From Synchiropus splendidus (lineage: Eukaryota > Chordata > Actinopteri > Syngnathiformes > Callionymidae), in contig NC_071348.1 of assembly GCF_027744825.2 (NCBI RefSeq), positions 21,795,563 to 21,859,562 of the forward strand: a stretch of 64,000 bases of DNA, written 5' to 3'. The translations under genes were made by a program, and so were the position numbers. Below, in pieces: positions 34,540 through 46,700 of this stretch (its first letter is position 1; each line of letters begins with the position of its first letter). The notes beneath the pieces are model-generated. The model saw only the letters and a list, made by a program, of their open reading frames with translations. It had not been told where the DNA came from and made no database searches.

Positions 34540-36160
34540 CCCTCGTATTATGCTAAGGGTCAATTTGACCCATATCCGTTTTTGTGTTAAAAAAAAGTAG
34601 TGGTTATCCTTACTTTTTCTTCATTAAATTTTGTGACTTTTCCTCATCAAGGGTCATGAACAGGTGTGTAAAGTCTGGACACTTTGATGTCTAGTGACAT
34701 GTCTGTACAGAGTTTGTATACAAAGATGATATTGCGGGTCATTTTGACCCGGATTCTTTAATGTGGGTAAGTGGCTGTTCAGATCAAAAATAAACACGTC
34801 TTTATGATATACCTATTTAGACTGCCCAGCTATGTGTATTTTGATTGCCTCTGAATAGCCATTTGGACCCAGCTGTGTGTAGAGGAGAAACTTTCTCTCC
34901 CTTCTTCTTGTCAGTGTTCTCATGTATTCTTTTTGACAAACACACCAAAAATGAGCTACAGAGGGTTTACAGTACATGCCCAACAAGCCCGCCAAGTATG
35001 GCATCAAAATATGGGTGGCCCTGTGATGCAAAATCTGGCTATGTCTGGAAAATGCAAGTATACACTGTAAAGCTACCTGGAGAAGCACCCGAGAAGAATC
35101 AGGGGATGCGTGTGGTGATGAGTGGAAGGTCATAACATCACATGTGACGTCACATTTACATTTACATCCTATCTCCTTGGAAATTAACTTCAGAGGAGAA
35201 AGCTGAACAGTGGGAACAGTCAGAAGAAATAAGCCAGACCTTCCCAAAGAAATTCTGAAGGTGCAGGGCAGACCTCTGCATTCCTCAATATTTGCTTTCA
35301 GTGACAAAGCAACAGTTGTTTCACACTGCCCAAAGACAAACAAGAATGTTCTTGTAATGAGCAAAATGCACAGAGATGCATCTCTCAGCATAAGAGAAGA
35401 CATGAAGCAACAAATGATCCTGGACAACAACTCCACCAAAAAAGGAGTTGACAATCTGGACAAAGTCACAGCAACATACAGCTGCCAGCGCAAGACTGCC
35501 CATTGGCCCTTGGTGATTTTCTACAACATCGTGGATGTGTCTGCTTACAATGCCTATGTCCCATGGACTGAAATCAACCAGCAGGTGAATGCCAGCAAAC
35601 TGTACCAACGTCGGCTTTTCCTGGAAGAACTTGGCAAAGCACTTGTCACTCCCAAGATGCAGAGTCGAGCAAGGCCACCTCGATGCCCAGCAGCTGCCGC
35701 TGTCATCGAAAAGGTCAAGCTCACATCACCCAACCAATCTGCAATGGATGCATTGGATACAGGTGTGAAGAAACGGAAAAGATGCCAGATCTGTGCGTCC
35801 CGAGATGAGAGAAAAACAAGTACCTGTTTTGTGAAATGCAATAATTACATCTTTAAAACGCACACAGTTACATTCTGTCCATCATGTGGAGAGCATTGAA
35901 CATGTTGAACATTAAAAAATGGGGCAAGTTAAATGAAAATAAAAGTGTTCGTGAGGAGGGAAAAACTTAAATTGCTCTTAAATATAGTGTTGAAATTGAA
36001 AATGTGTTCTATGTCTCTTTTACAAATGTTTATATATTCTAAAATGAAGATGTTATTGGTTCAATCTTTTTTTTTGACTGTTTTGAGTGGATTTACACAG
36101 TGTGTGTCAAAATGACCCGCAACAGAATCAATGTAATTTTTTTTCAACATAATACGAGGG
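34540..36160 (+). mobile_element. piggyBac DNA transposon (5'-deleted interior)
   Basis: Perfect 13-bp terminal inverted repeats: CCCTCGTATTATG (34540-34552) and CATAATACGAGGG (36148-36160). The right flank is TTAA, the piggyBac target site; the left flank reads TTCA, one base off. Subterminal GGGTCAATTTGACCC-like palindromes lie near both ends (34556, 34736, 36107). At 1621 bp it is too short for a full transposase plus ends. It is inserted within the Gypsy pol region. Confidence 0.9.
34845..35899 (+). pseudogene. piggyBac transposase, C-terminal part
   Basis: First segment (34845-35135) ends SGYVWKMQVYTVKLPGEAPE, with the preceding PAKYGIKIW in another frame, so there is a frameshift near 35020. 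Second segment (35210-35899) reads LDNNSTKKGVDNLDKVTATY, RKTAHWPLVIFYNIVDVSAY and NAYVPW, the region of the last catalytic Asp. It ends in a Cys-rich domain (RCQICASRDERKTSTCFVKC, then CPSCGEH), as in piggyBac proteins. The N-terminal half with the first catalytic Asp residues is missing. Not functional. Confidence 0.85.
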
Positions 36161-36164
36161 TTAA

Positions 36165-36950
36165 GTTCGCTCACAGAACGTGCTACCAGAGCTTCTTGGA
36201 CTGCTTTGACCTTGGCTGACATTGGATGCAGGCCTGTCCTGTCCACCTGATGACCCAAGAATGTTAATTTGTTTTCCATGAACTGACATTTGCTCCGTTT
36301 CAACCGCAGCCCTTTATCCTCCAACCTCTGCAGCACTTCGTTGAGTGTTTGCAGATGAGAGCTGTCATCTCTTCCTCTCAATATAATGTCGTCTAAATAC
36401 ACTGCCACATTTGCCATACCTTGGAGTACATTCTCCATGGTGCGTTATAGAATAGAATAGCCTTTATTGTCCTTGTACAGTGTACAACGAAATTTGAGCG
36501 CTACTCCCTTGGTGCAAACAATGTACAAAAGAATATATATAAAAAAAAAAAAAAAAAAACAATCAAGCATGCACTAAAAATTAAATAAAAAGTATATACA
36601 CAAAATAGCAGGACTGGAGCTTAGTCCAAAAGGCAGACGTTTATATGTAAAAAGACCTCTGTGAGTGTTGACGCTCACAAACGTCCTTGATTTCTCTTCA
36701 ATGACTATTTGCTGATATGCATGGCTCATATCGAGTTTTGTGAACTTCTGCCGGCCTGCCAGGCTTGCCATCATATCCTCCATTGTTGGAATCGGATACT
36801 GTTTGGTCGTGGAGACTTTGTTCACTGTTAATTTATAAACTCCACAAATCCTCGCGCTACCATCAGGTTTGAACACAGGCACAATAGGTGCTGCCCATTC
36901 AGAGAACTTCACAGGTTCCTATATTCTTTCCTCTACTAGTCTCTGAAGTT
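36165..36950 (-). pseudogene. Gypsy reverse transcriptase, split by a LINE tail
   Basis: Minus strand. 36950-36600: LQRLVEERI, a stop, EPVKFSEWAAPIVPVFKPDG, then PIPTMEDMMASLAG, KFTKLDMSHAYQQI (first catalytic Asp) and FTYKRLPFGLSSSPAI. After an inserted segment (36446-36602) it resumes with MENVLQGMANVAVYLDDIIL, holding the YLDD active site, and LRLKRSKCQFMENKLTFLGH. The stop just before EPVKF and the insertion make it dead. Confidence 0.85.
36446..36602 (-). mobile_element. Short LINE 3' tail (L2-like) inserted in the Gypsy RT
   Basis: Minus strand ends TGTACAAGGACAATAAAGGC followed by TATTCTATTCT repeats, the usual 3' end of an L2-type LINE. Only the terminal ~155 bp are present, including an A/T run. 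It interrupts the RT between SSPAI and RTMEN. It differs from both the GATTCT-tailed LINEs and the ACCTAAAT-tailed LINE. Confidence 0.7.
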
Positions 36951-37009
36951 CCATTTCCATTTAATTAATTAAATGGAAATTAAAAATTAAATTAAATAAT
37001 TAATTAATT

Positions 37010-39707
37010 CAAGATGGCGCCGACGAAGGCTGGCCTGGAATTACCGTGCATGTTATTTTGTTTATTTTTGGGTTTTGATGGAGCATCTGCGTGTTCTTAC
37101 ACACGAGATCAGTTGATGAACATCAGGGCTATGACTCCGTCTGACTTACTACCAGTATTTTTGGTGTCAGTTGCGGAGTTAGTTCATCTTTTGGCGGGGC
37201 GGAAGAAACTGAGGAGGAGAGGGAAACGTGCCGGTGCGCTCGTTCGCCTTCGTCGAAGAGGATCGCGCACTCCACTTCCCGGGATAATCCTCTCCAACGT
37301 CCGCTCGCTCAGCAATAAGATGGATGAGCTGGCGCTGATGTTGAGACGGAACAGAGACTTCTCCTCCTCTTGTGTTTTGTGTTTCACGGAGACGTGGTTG
37401 AGCGATCTCATCCCGGACACTGCGCTTCATCTGGAGGGTTTCCAGCTTCACCGCGCGGACCGGGTTCCGGAGCTCACCGGCAAAACCAAAGGCGGAGGAC
37501 TGTGTTTCTACATCAACAATCGCTGGTGTACGGACGTGACGGTGATCTTCCAGCACTGCTCTCCCTCTCTGGAATGTCTGATCGTAAACTGTAAGCCGTT
37601 TTACTCCCCACGTGAGTTCGCTTCATTCATTCTGGCTGCCGTATATATCCCGCCCAGCGCGGATGTACGTGAGGCTCAGAGTGCGCTCGCGGATCAGGTC
37701 CTGCATGTGGAGCGAACTTTCCCGGACTCTCCTGTGATTGTGCTTGGTGACTTCAACAAGGCAAATCTGAGTGAGGAGCTTCCCAGGTACAGGCAGGTTG
37801 TAAAATGTCCCACCAGAGAGCAGAGCGTGCTGGATCACTGTTACTCATCGCTCCGCAACTCCTATACCGCCCTCCCTCGAGCTGCACTGGGACTCTCTGA
37901 CCACTTGATGGTTCATCTTGTTCCTACATACAAGCAGAAGCTGAAGCTGGCAAAGCCTGTTGTGAGGAGCATGAAGATCTGGACAAGTGAAGCTAAAGAG
38001 GAGCTGCAGTCTTGCATGGAGACCACAGACTGGGAGGTGTTCAGGGCTGCGACCAATAATCTGGATGAGTATACAGACACTGTGACTTCATGGATCAGCT
38101 ACTGTGAAGAGTGCATAGTTCCAACGCGCACGAAGGTGAGTTATGCAAATGACAAACCTTGGTTCACAACTAAACTCAGCCAGATTAGACGGGAGAAGGA
38201 GGCAGCTCGCAAGAGTGGGGACAGGAACTGCTACAAAGAGCTGAAGTATCGGTTTCAGAGGGAGCTGAAGAAAGCTAAGGCCGTATACTCTGACAAACTC
38301 ACGCAGCAGTTCTCAGCCAATGACTCGGCTGCGGTGTGGAGAGGGCTCAAGGTGATCACTAACTACAAGCCACGTGCCCCCCACAGTCTGAACAACCTCG
38401 CTCTTGCACAGGACCTGAACAACTTCTATTGTCGCTTTGAGCAGCCATTTTGCACCAACACCTCTGTGGTCTCTCCAGCCCCATGTTCCACTTTCAAACA
38501 AAGGACTGTGCTGTCTCTTAGTGACACAACTAAGACCAATGATGTCACTGAGACAGCAAAGATCACAGTCACTTTTGATGAGCCACCCCCTCACCTCCCC
38601 CCTCTTTCTCTTGACATCATGGAGCAAGACGTGCGCACTCAGTTCAGGAGGCTGAACCTTCGTAAGGCGGCAGGTCCGGACAGAGTTTCCCCTGCCATCC
38701 TGAATCATTGTGCTGCTGAGCTGGCTCCAGTGTTCACTGACATCTTCAATGCTTCCTTGGTGTCCTGTCATGTACCTGCCTGCTTTAAGTCCTCCACTAT
38801 CATCCCTGTTCCCAAGAAGGCCAGGATCACAGGACTGAATGACTACAGACCGGTGGCACTGACGTCTGTGGTCATGAAGTCCTTTGAGCGCCTGGTTCTC
38901 TCTCACCTGAAGTCCATCACTGCTTCTCACCTGGACTCATTGCAGTTTGCCTACAGAGCCAACAGATCTGTGGACGATGCAGTGAACCAGGCCCTTCATT
39001 TCGTTCTGGAGCATCAGGACTGCCCAGGAACCTATGCCAGGATCTGCTTCCTACCACCATCACTGAGGACCTCAAATGGGAGCCAACCATCAGGTCCCTC
39101 ATCAGGAAGGCCCAGCAGAGAATGTTCTTTCTGAGGCAGCTACGTAAACTACGACTGCCGACGAAGTTGCTGGTGGAGTTCTACACGGCCATCATCCAGT
39201 CCATCCTCACCTCCTCTATCACCGTCTGGTACAACAGTGCCACCTCCAGGGACAAGAGCAGACTGCAGCGCATCGTAGGTTCTGCTGAGAAGGTGATCGG
39301 TTGCAGCCTGCCACCTCTTCATGACCTGTATGCCTCTAGGACCCAGAGACATGCAGGTCGGATCAGAGCCGACCCTTCTCACCCTGGACATAGACTGTTT
39401 GTTCCTCTTCCCTCTGGCAGGAGGCTACGGTCCATCCAGACCAGAACCTCCCGTCACAGGAACAGCTTCTTTCCCTCGGCCGTCAGACTGTTAAATTCAT
39501 GAACAGCCTTGTGTAATGTTATTCTATTTATTTTATTTTATTTTATTTTATTTTATTTTATTTTATTTTATTTTATTTTTATTTTTTTTTTGTTGCACTT
39601 TATTCCAAGGCACTTTCCTAGTCAGTGGGCTCCCCACTGACCATGGCAATAAATTTGATTCTGATTCTGATTCTGATTCTGATTCTGATTCTGATTCTGA
39701 TTCTGAT
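37010..39707 (+). mobile_element. L2/CR1-group LINE with ~490-bp internal deletion
   Basis: Same family as 11203-14350, sharing the 5' AAGATGGCGCC start and the TTTTA plus GATTCT tail (39524-39578 and ~39655-39707). Compared with that copy it lacks 487 bp between GGATC (39040-39044) and CTGCTTCCT, plus four further bases. The palm with the FADD active site is gone. Inserted in opposite orientation to the Gypsy element, between protease linker and RT. An AT-rich TTAATTAATT-type stretch of about 50 bp precedes its 5' end. Confidence 0.85.
37014..39502 (+). pseudogene. LINE ORF2 with intact endonuclease, deleted RT core
   Basis: The 706-residue frame from [14 protein letters not shown] holds the whole endonuclease with [20 protein letters not shown] and [11 protein letters not shown] (catalytic Ser-Asp-His intact, unlike the 11.2-kb copy). 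It keeps the RT start up to [18 protein letters not shown]. After the deletion it is out of frame and ends at 39134. The C-terminal part continues in frame 39122-39502 ([20 protein letters not shown] ... NSFFPSAVRLLNS). Could make an endonuclease without RT. Confidence 0.85.
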
Positions 39708-39714
39708 TTTCTTT

Positions 39715-40130
39715 TAATGGCAAATGGAACCGACCTGGGTTTGTAAAGGGCGTGGCATTCTGAACCACATGAATCTTGGCTGTCGTCCCCCTTAATGACC
39801 CTAACTCTTCTTTGAATACCTTCTCATGTCGGGAGAAATCGGCAGGGAACTGTCCACCTCATCTGTTTTGTGGACAAACTGCCCCTCTATCTGGAATGCT
39901 TTCATCCAGCCTCTGGCCAGAAGACTTGCTCCTGAACCATTCACAACAATGACAGGCAGCCATTTGATCTTATCATCGTGTTCAACCTTGACCTTAATTG
40001 CCCCCACCACTGGAACCTGATGACCTCCATATGTTTTTAACTTTATCTTGCAATCCACTAGTTTAGTGTTAGTTCTGTTTTTCACTAACATGTCAACCAT
40101 CAGTTGAGCCTTAATAGTGTAAGTGCAGCC
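39715..40130 (-). pseudogene. Gypsy protease to RT linker
   Basis: Minus strand 40100-39801: KLKTYGGHQVPVVGAIKVKV and WLPVIVVNGSGASLLARGWM, the conserved protease C-terminus and linker (usual pattern LPL.VV.G.GPSLLGR.WL). The protease Asp-Thr-Gly lies just upstream at ~40130, where the frame breaks between Val-Asp and Thr-Gly. The next piece toward RT (PRSVPFAIK) borders the LINE insertion. Confidence 0.7.
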
Positions 40131-40716
40131 GGTCTACCACAAAAACCACCTTCTTTCCATTTACCCTCAACACTTTTTTAATCGGCTCTACTCTAGGAAT
40201 GTCCAGTTCCTCACTGCTGCGTCTTCTTTTATCTGTCACTGTAAACATCTCTTCATTTTCACTGTCATCCTTCTCCTGCATGAAATTTGTTCGATGCGTT
40301 GTACCTTTCCCCCTTTTTCTTGTTTGTTTTGTCTCCCTCACCTCTGTCATACTTTTACAGACTGTCTTTAAGTGACCCACTTTTCCACAGTTATGACATC
40401 TGACCTCCGCAAACCGGCAACCTTTGGCCAAGTGAGTCTGTCCACCACATATGTAGCACCTTCTCGACTCCATGGACATTGCCCGCGTCTCTTCCACTTT
40501 GTTGACCGGTGATGATCCACTTCCTTGGAGTGAGTCCTTCACACCTCGTAGGTTCACCAAGTCTCTATCTGCAGCGTCCATCACCAAGGCCACTTTGAAT
40601 GCTATGTCAAATGTTAGTCCATCCTCCGACAGCAGCTTCCTCTTTATCCTGTCGTCGTTAATCCCACACACCAAGCGGTCTCTCAGCTCTTCAGACAGCT
40701 TAGATTTGATGTGCAA
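40111..40716 (-). pseudogene. Gypsy gag C-terminal region with two zinc knuckles
   Basis: Minus strand, about 195 gag residues: ELRDRLVCGINDDRIKRKLL and LTFDIAFKVALVMDAADRD (end of capsid), then CYICGGQTHLAKGC and CHNCGKVGHLKTVC, both Cx2Cx4Hx4C nucleocapsid knuckles that bind RNA. The first few codons, MHIKSKLSEE, arise from the adjoining satellite: the junction lies within CTTCAGACAGCTT, which both sequences share. The N-terminal half of gag is absent. Confidence 0.8.
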
Positions 40717-43700
40717 CTACTAGAAAGACCATTTCTTCGATAGTGGGATGTGAATATTTCATGTTCTGAAGCTTCCATGAGAAGTTATGGCAAAATGCAC
40801 AAAACGCGTTTTCAGCCTGAGATGAGGTGGGTTTTGGAACGCCAAACATAAAAATGTTGATAACTTTCGAAAAGCACTTCAGACTGCTTATATTTGTGAT
40901 GCAACTACTAGAAAGACCCTTTCTGCAATAGCGGGAGGTGAAAATTTCATGATCTGAAGCTTCCCTGAGAAGTTATGGCACTATGCACAAAATGCGTTTT
41001 CACGCTTTGATAACGTGGGTTTCGGAACGCCAAACATAAAAATGAAGATAACTTTCGAAAAACACTTCACACTCCTTAGATTTGATTTGCAACTAGTAGA
41101 AAGACCCTTTCTGCGATAGTGGGTGGTGAAAATTTCATGTTCTGAAGCTTCACTGAGAAGTTGTGGCACAATGCACAATACGCGTTTTAAGCGTGAGACA
41201 AGGTGGGTTTCAGAACGCCAAACATAAAAACGTTGATAACTTTCGAAAAACACTTCAGACAGCTTAAACTTGATGTGCGACTACGAGAAAGACCCTTTCT
41301 GCTTTAGTGGGAGGTGAAAATTTCATGTTCTGAAGTTTGGCTAAGCAGTTATGGCACATTGCAAAAAAAGCGTTTTCAGCCTGAGAATTGGTGGGTTTCG
41401 GAATGCCAAACCAATATATTTTGATAACTTTCGAAAAACACTTCAGACAGCTTATATTTGATGTGCAACGACGAGAAAGAGCCTTTCGGCTATAGTGGGA
41501 GGTGAAATTTTCCATTTCTGAAGCTTCCCAGAGAAGTTATGGCACAAAGCACAAAACGCGTTTTAAGCCTGAGATAAGGTGGGTTTTGGAACGCCAAACA
41601 TAAAAATGTTGATAACTTTCAAAAAACACTTCAGACTGCTTAGATTTGATCTGCTACTATTAGAAAGACCCTTTCCGCTATAGTGGGAGGTGAAATTGTC
41701 ATGTTCTGAAGCTTCGCTGAGAAGTTATGGCACAATGCATAAAACGCATTTTCAGCCTGAGATAAGGTGGGTTTCGGAAAGCCAAACATACAAATGTTGA
41801 TAACTTTCGAAAAACACTTGAGACTGCTTCGATTTGATGTGCAATTAGTAAAAAGACCCTATCTGCTATAGTGGGTGGTGAAAATTTCATGTTCTGAAAC
41901 TTCCCTGAGACGTGATGGCACAATGGACAAAACGCGTTTTAAGCCTGAGAAGCATTGGGTTTTGGAACGCCAAACATAAAAATGTTGATAACTTTCGAAA
42001 AACACTTCAGACTGCTTCGATTTTATGTGCAACTACTAGAAAAACCCTTTCTGCTATAGTGGGAGGTGAAAATTTCATTTTCTGAATCTTCCCTTAGAAG
42101 TTATGGCTCTATGCACAAAATGCGTTTTCACCCTTTGATAAAGTGGGTTTCGGATCGCCAAACATAAAAATGTTGATAACTTTCAAAAAAAACTTCAGAC
42201 TGCTTAGATTTGATGTGCAACTACTCGGAAGAGCCTTTCTGCTATAGTGGGAGGTGAAAATTTCATGATCTCAAGCTTCCCTGAGAAGTTATGGCAAATA
42301 CACAAAACACGTTTTCAGCCTGAGATAAGGTGGGTTTCGGATTGCCAAACACAAAAATGTTGATAACTCTTGAAAAACACTTCAGAATGCTTAGATTTGA
42401 TGTGCAACTACTAGAAAACCCCTTTCTGCTATAGTGGGAGGTGAAATTTTCATGTTCTGAAGCTTCCCTGAGAAGTTATGGCACAATGCACAAAACACGT
42501 TTTCAGCCTGAGATAAGGTGGGTTTCGGAAAGTCAAACATACAAATGTTGATAACTTTCGAAAACCACTTCAGACTGCTTAGATTTGATGTGCAATTAGT
42601 AAAAACACCCTTTCTGCTATAGTGGGTGGTGAAAATTTCATGTTCTATAGCTTCTCTGAGAAGTTATGGCACAATGCACAAAACACGTTTTCAGCCTGAG
42701 ATAAGGTGGGTTTCGGAACGCCAAACATAAAAATGTTGACAACTTTCGAAAAACAGTACAGACAGCTTAGAATTGATGTGCAACTACTAGATAGAGCCTT
42801 TCTGTAATAGTGGGAGGTGAAAATTTCATGTTCTGAAACTTCCCTGAGAAGTTATGGCACAATGCACGAAAGGCATTTTCAGCCTAAGACAGGGTGGGTT
42901 TCGGAACGCCAAACATAAAAATGTTGATAACTTTAGAAAAACACTTTAGACTGCTTCGATTTGATGTGTACCTACTAGAAAGACCCTTTCTGCTATAGTG
43001 GGTGGTGAAAATTTCATGTTCTGAAGCATCCCTGAGAAGTTATGGGACAATGCACAAAATGCGTTTTAAGCCTGAGATACGGTGGGTTTTGGAATGCCAA
43101 ACATAAATGTGTTGACAACTTTCGAAAAAAAAACTTCTGACAGCTTATATTGGATGTGCAACTATTAGAAAGACCCTTTCTGCTATAGTGGGAGGTGAAA
43201 ATAACATGTTATGAAGCTTCCCTGCAAAGTTATGGCACTATGCACAAAATGCGCTTTCACCCTTTGATAAGGTGGGTTTCGAAACGCCAAACATAAAAAT
43301 TTTGATAACTTTCGAAAAACACTTCAGACTGCTTAGATTTTATGTGCAACTAATAGAAAAACCCTTTCTGCTATAGTGGGAGGTGAAAATTTCATGTTCT
43401 GAAGCTTCCCAGAGAAGTTATGGCACAATGCATAAAAAACACGTTTTAAGCCTGAGATGCGGTGGGTTTTGGAACGCCAAGCATAAAAATGTTGATAACT
43501 TTCAAAAAACACTTCAGACTGCTTAGATTTGATGTGCAACTACTAGAAAGACCCTTTCTGCTATAGTGGGAGGTGAAAATGTCATGTTCTGAAGCTTCCT
43601 TGAGAAGGTATGGCACAATGCACAGAACACGTTTTCAGCCTGAGATAAAGTGGCATTCGGAACGCCAAGCATAAAAATGTTGATAACTTTCGAAAAACAC

Positions 43701-46700
43701 TTCAGACAGCTTAGATTTGATGTGCAACTATGAGAAAGACCCTTTCTGCGATAGTGGGATGTGAAAATTTCATGTTCTGATGTTTTGCTGAGAAGTTATG
43801 GCACATTGCACCAAATGCGTTTTCAGCCTGGGATAAGGTGGGTTTCGGAACGCCAAACCTATGAATGTTGATAAGTTTAGAAAAACACTTCCGACAGCTT
43901 ATATTTGATGTGCGACGACGAGAAAGAACCTTTCTGCTATAGTGGGAGGTGAACATTTCATGTTCTCAAGCTTCCCTGAGAAGTTATGGCACAAAGCACG
44001 AAAGGCATTTTCAGCCTAAGACAGGGTGGGTTTCGGAACGCCAAACATGAAAATGTTGATAACTTTAGAAAAACACTTCAGACTGCTTCGATTTGATGTG
44101 TAACTACTAGAAAGACCCTTTCTGCTATAATGGGTAGTGAAAATTTCTTGTTCTGAAGCTTCCCTGAGAAGTTATGGGACAATGCACAAAATGCGTTTCA
44201 AGCCTGAGATACGGTGGGTTTTGGAACGCCAAACATAAAAATGTTGACAACTTTCGAAAAAAACTTCTGACAGCTTATATTGGATGTGCAACTATTAGAA
44301 AGACCCTTCTGCTATAGTGGGAGGTGAAAATAACATGTTATGAAGCTTCCTTGCAAAGTTATGGCACTATGCACAAAATGCGTTTTGACCCTTTGATAAG
44401 GTGGGTTTCAGAACGTCAAACATGAAAATGTTGATAACTTTCGAAAAACAATTCGGACAGCTTCGATTTTATGTGCAACTACTAGAAAGACCCTTTCTGC
44501 TATAGTGGTAGGTGAAAATCTAATGCTCTGAAGCTTCCCTGAGAAGTTATGGCACAATGCACGAAAAACGTTTTCAGCCTGAGATAAGGTGGGTTTCGGA
44601 ACGCCAAACATAAAAAAAATGTTGATAACTTGCGAAAAACACTTCAGAAATCTTAGATTTGATGTGCAACTACTAGAAAGACCCTTTCTGCTATAGTGGG
44701 AGTGGAAAATTTCATGTTCTCAAGCTTCCCTGAGAAGTTATGGCACAATGCACAGAACACGCTTTCAGCCTGAGATATGGTGGCATTCGGAACGGCAACC
44801 ATAAAAATTTTGATAACTGTCGAAAAACACTTCAGACAGCTTCGATTTTATGTGCAACTACGAGAAAGACCCTTTCTGCTATAGTGGGAGGTTAAAATTT
44901 CATGTTCTGAAGCTTCCCTGAGAAGTTATGGCACAATGCAAAAATTGCGTTTCAGGTGGGTTTCGGAACGCCAAACATAAAAATGTTGATAACATTTGAA
45001 AAACACTTCCCACAGCGTAGATTTGATGTGCAACGATGAGAAAGACCCTTTCTGCGATAGTGGGATGTGAAAATTTCATGTTCTGATGTTTTGCTGAGAA
45101 GTTATGGCACATTGCACCAAATGCGTTTTCAGCCTGAGATAAGGTGGGTTCCGGAACACCAGACATATAAATGTTAACTTTGGAAAAACACTTCAGACAG
45201 CTTAGATTTGATGTGCAACTACTAGAAAGACCCTTTCTAATAAAGGAAAGAACCTTTCTGCTATAGTGGGAGGTGAAATTTTCATGTTCTGAAGCTTCCC
45301 TGAGAAGTTATGGCACAATGCACAAAACACGTTTTCAGCCTGAGATAAGGTGGGTTTCGAAACGCCAAACATAAAAATGTTGATAACTTTTGAAAAACAC
45401 TTCAGACTGCTTCGATTTTATGTGCAACTACTAGAAAGACCTTTTCTGCTATAGTGGGAGGTGAAAATTTCATGTTCTCAAGCTTCCCTGAGAAGTTATG
45501 GCACAAAGCACGAAAGGCATTTTCAGCCTAAGACAGGGTGGGTTTCGGAACGCCAAACATGAAAATGTTGATAACTTTAGAAAAACACTTCAGACTGCTT
45601 CGATTTGATGTGTAACTACTAGAAAGACCCTTTCTGCTATAATGGGTAGTGAAAATTTCTTGTTCTGAAGCTTCCCTGAGAAGTTATGGGACAATGCACA
45701 AAATGCGTTTCAAGCCTGAGATACGGTGGGTTTTGGAACGCCAAACATAAAAATGTTGACAACTTTCGAAAAAAACTTCTGACAGCTTATATTGGATGTG
45801 CAACTATTAGAAAGACCCTTCTGCTATAGTGGGTGGTGAAAATAACATGTTATGAAGCTTCCTTGCAAAGTTATGGCACTATGCACAAAATGCGTTTTGA
45901 CCCTTTGATAAGGTGGGTTTCAGAACGTCAAACATGAAAATGTTGATAACTTTCGAAAAACAATTCGGACAGCTTCGATTTTATGTGCAACTACTAGAAA
46001 GACCCTTTCTGCTATAGTGGTAGGTGAAAATCTAATGCTCTGAAGCTTCCCTGAGAAGTTATGGCACAATGCACGAAAAACGTTTTCAGCCTGAGATAAG
46101 GTGGGTTTCGGAACGCCAAACATAAAAAAAATGTTGATAACTTGCGAAAAACACTTCAGAAATCTTAGATTTGATGTGCAACTACTAGAAAGACCCTTTC
46201 TGCTATAGTGGGAGTGGAAAATTTCATGTTCTCAAGCTTCCCTGAGAAGTTATGGCACAATGCAAAAATTGCGTTTCAGGTGGGTTTCGGAACGCCAAAC
46301 ATAAAAATGTTGATAACATTTGAAAAACACTTCCCACAGCGTAGATTTGATGTGCAACGATGAGAAAGACCCTTTCTGCGATAGTGGGATGTGAAAATTT
46401 CATGTTCTGATGTTTTGCTGAGAAGTTATGGCACATTGCACCAAATGCGTTTTCAGCCTGAGATAAGGTGGGTTCCGGAACACCAGACATATAAATGTTA
46501 ACTTTGGAAAAACACTTCAGACAGCTTAGATTTGATGTGCAACTACTAGAAAGACCCTTTCTAATAAAGTGGGCGGTGAAAATTTCATGTTCTGTACCTC
46601 CCCTGAAAAGTTAAGGCACAATGCAGAAAACGCGTTTTCAGCCTGAGATAAGGTGGGTTGCGGAACACCAAAAATAAAAACGTTGATGACATTCGAAAAA

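Larger units (their letters stand above)
32150..40716 (-). mobile_element. Ty3/Gypsy LTR retrotransposon, decayed and multiply interrupted
   Basis: Minus-strand order is the Gypsy order: gag end with zinc knuckles (40.7-40.1 kb), protease and linker (40.1-39.7), RT (36.95-36.2), RT thumb/RNase H (34.5-33.9), integrase (33.9-32.8), then a purine-rich GAGGGGCAGGAGA next to TGTTATCATG, a plausible polypurine tract and LTR start at ~32428. Interruptions: L2 LINE (37.0-39.7), LINE tail (36.45-36.60), piggyBac (34.54-36.16). The 5' LTR and gag start are absent; a 188-bp satellite array begins there. Confidence 0.85.

Noticed and set aside
35933..36115. Small frame at the end of the piggyBac element
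   Set aside because: AT-rich 3' untranslated part of the transposon with no homology visible.
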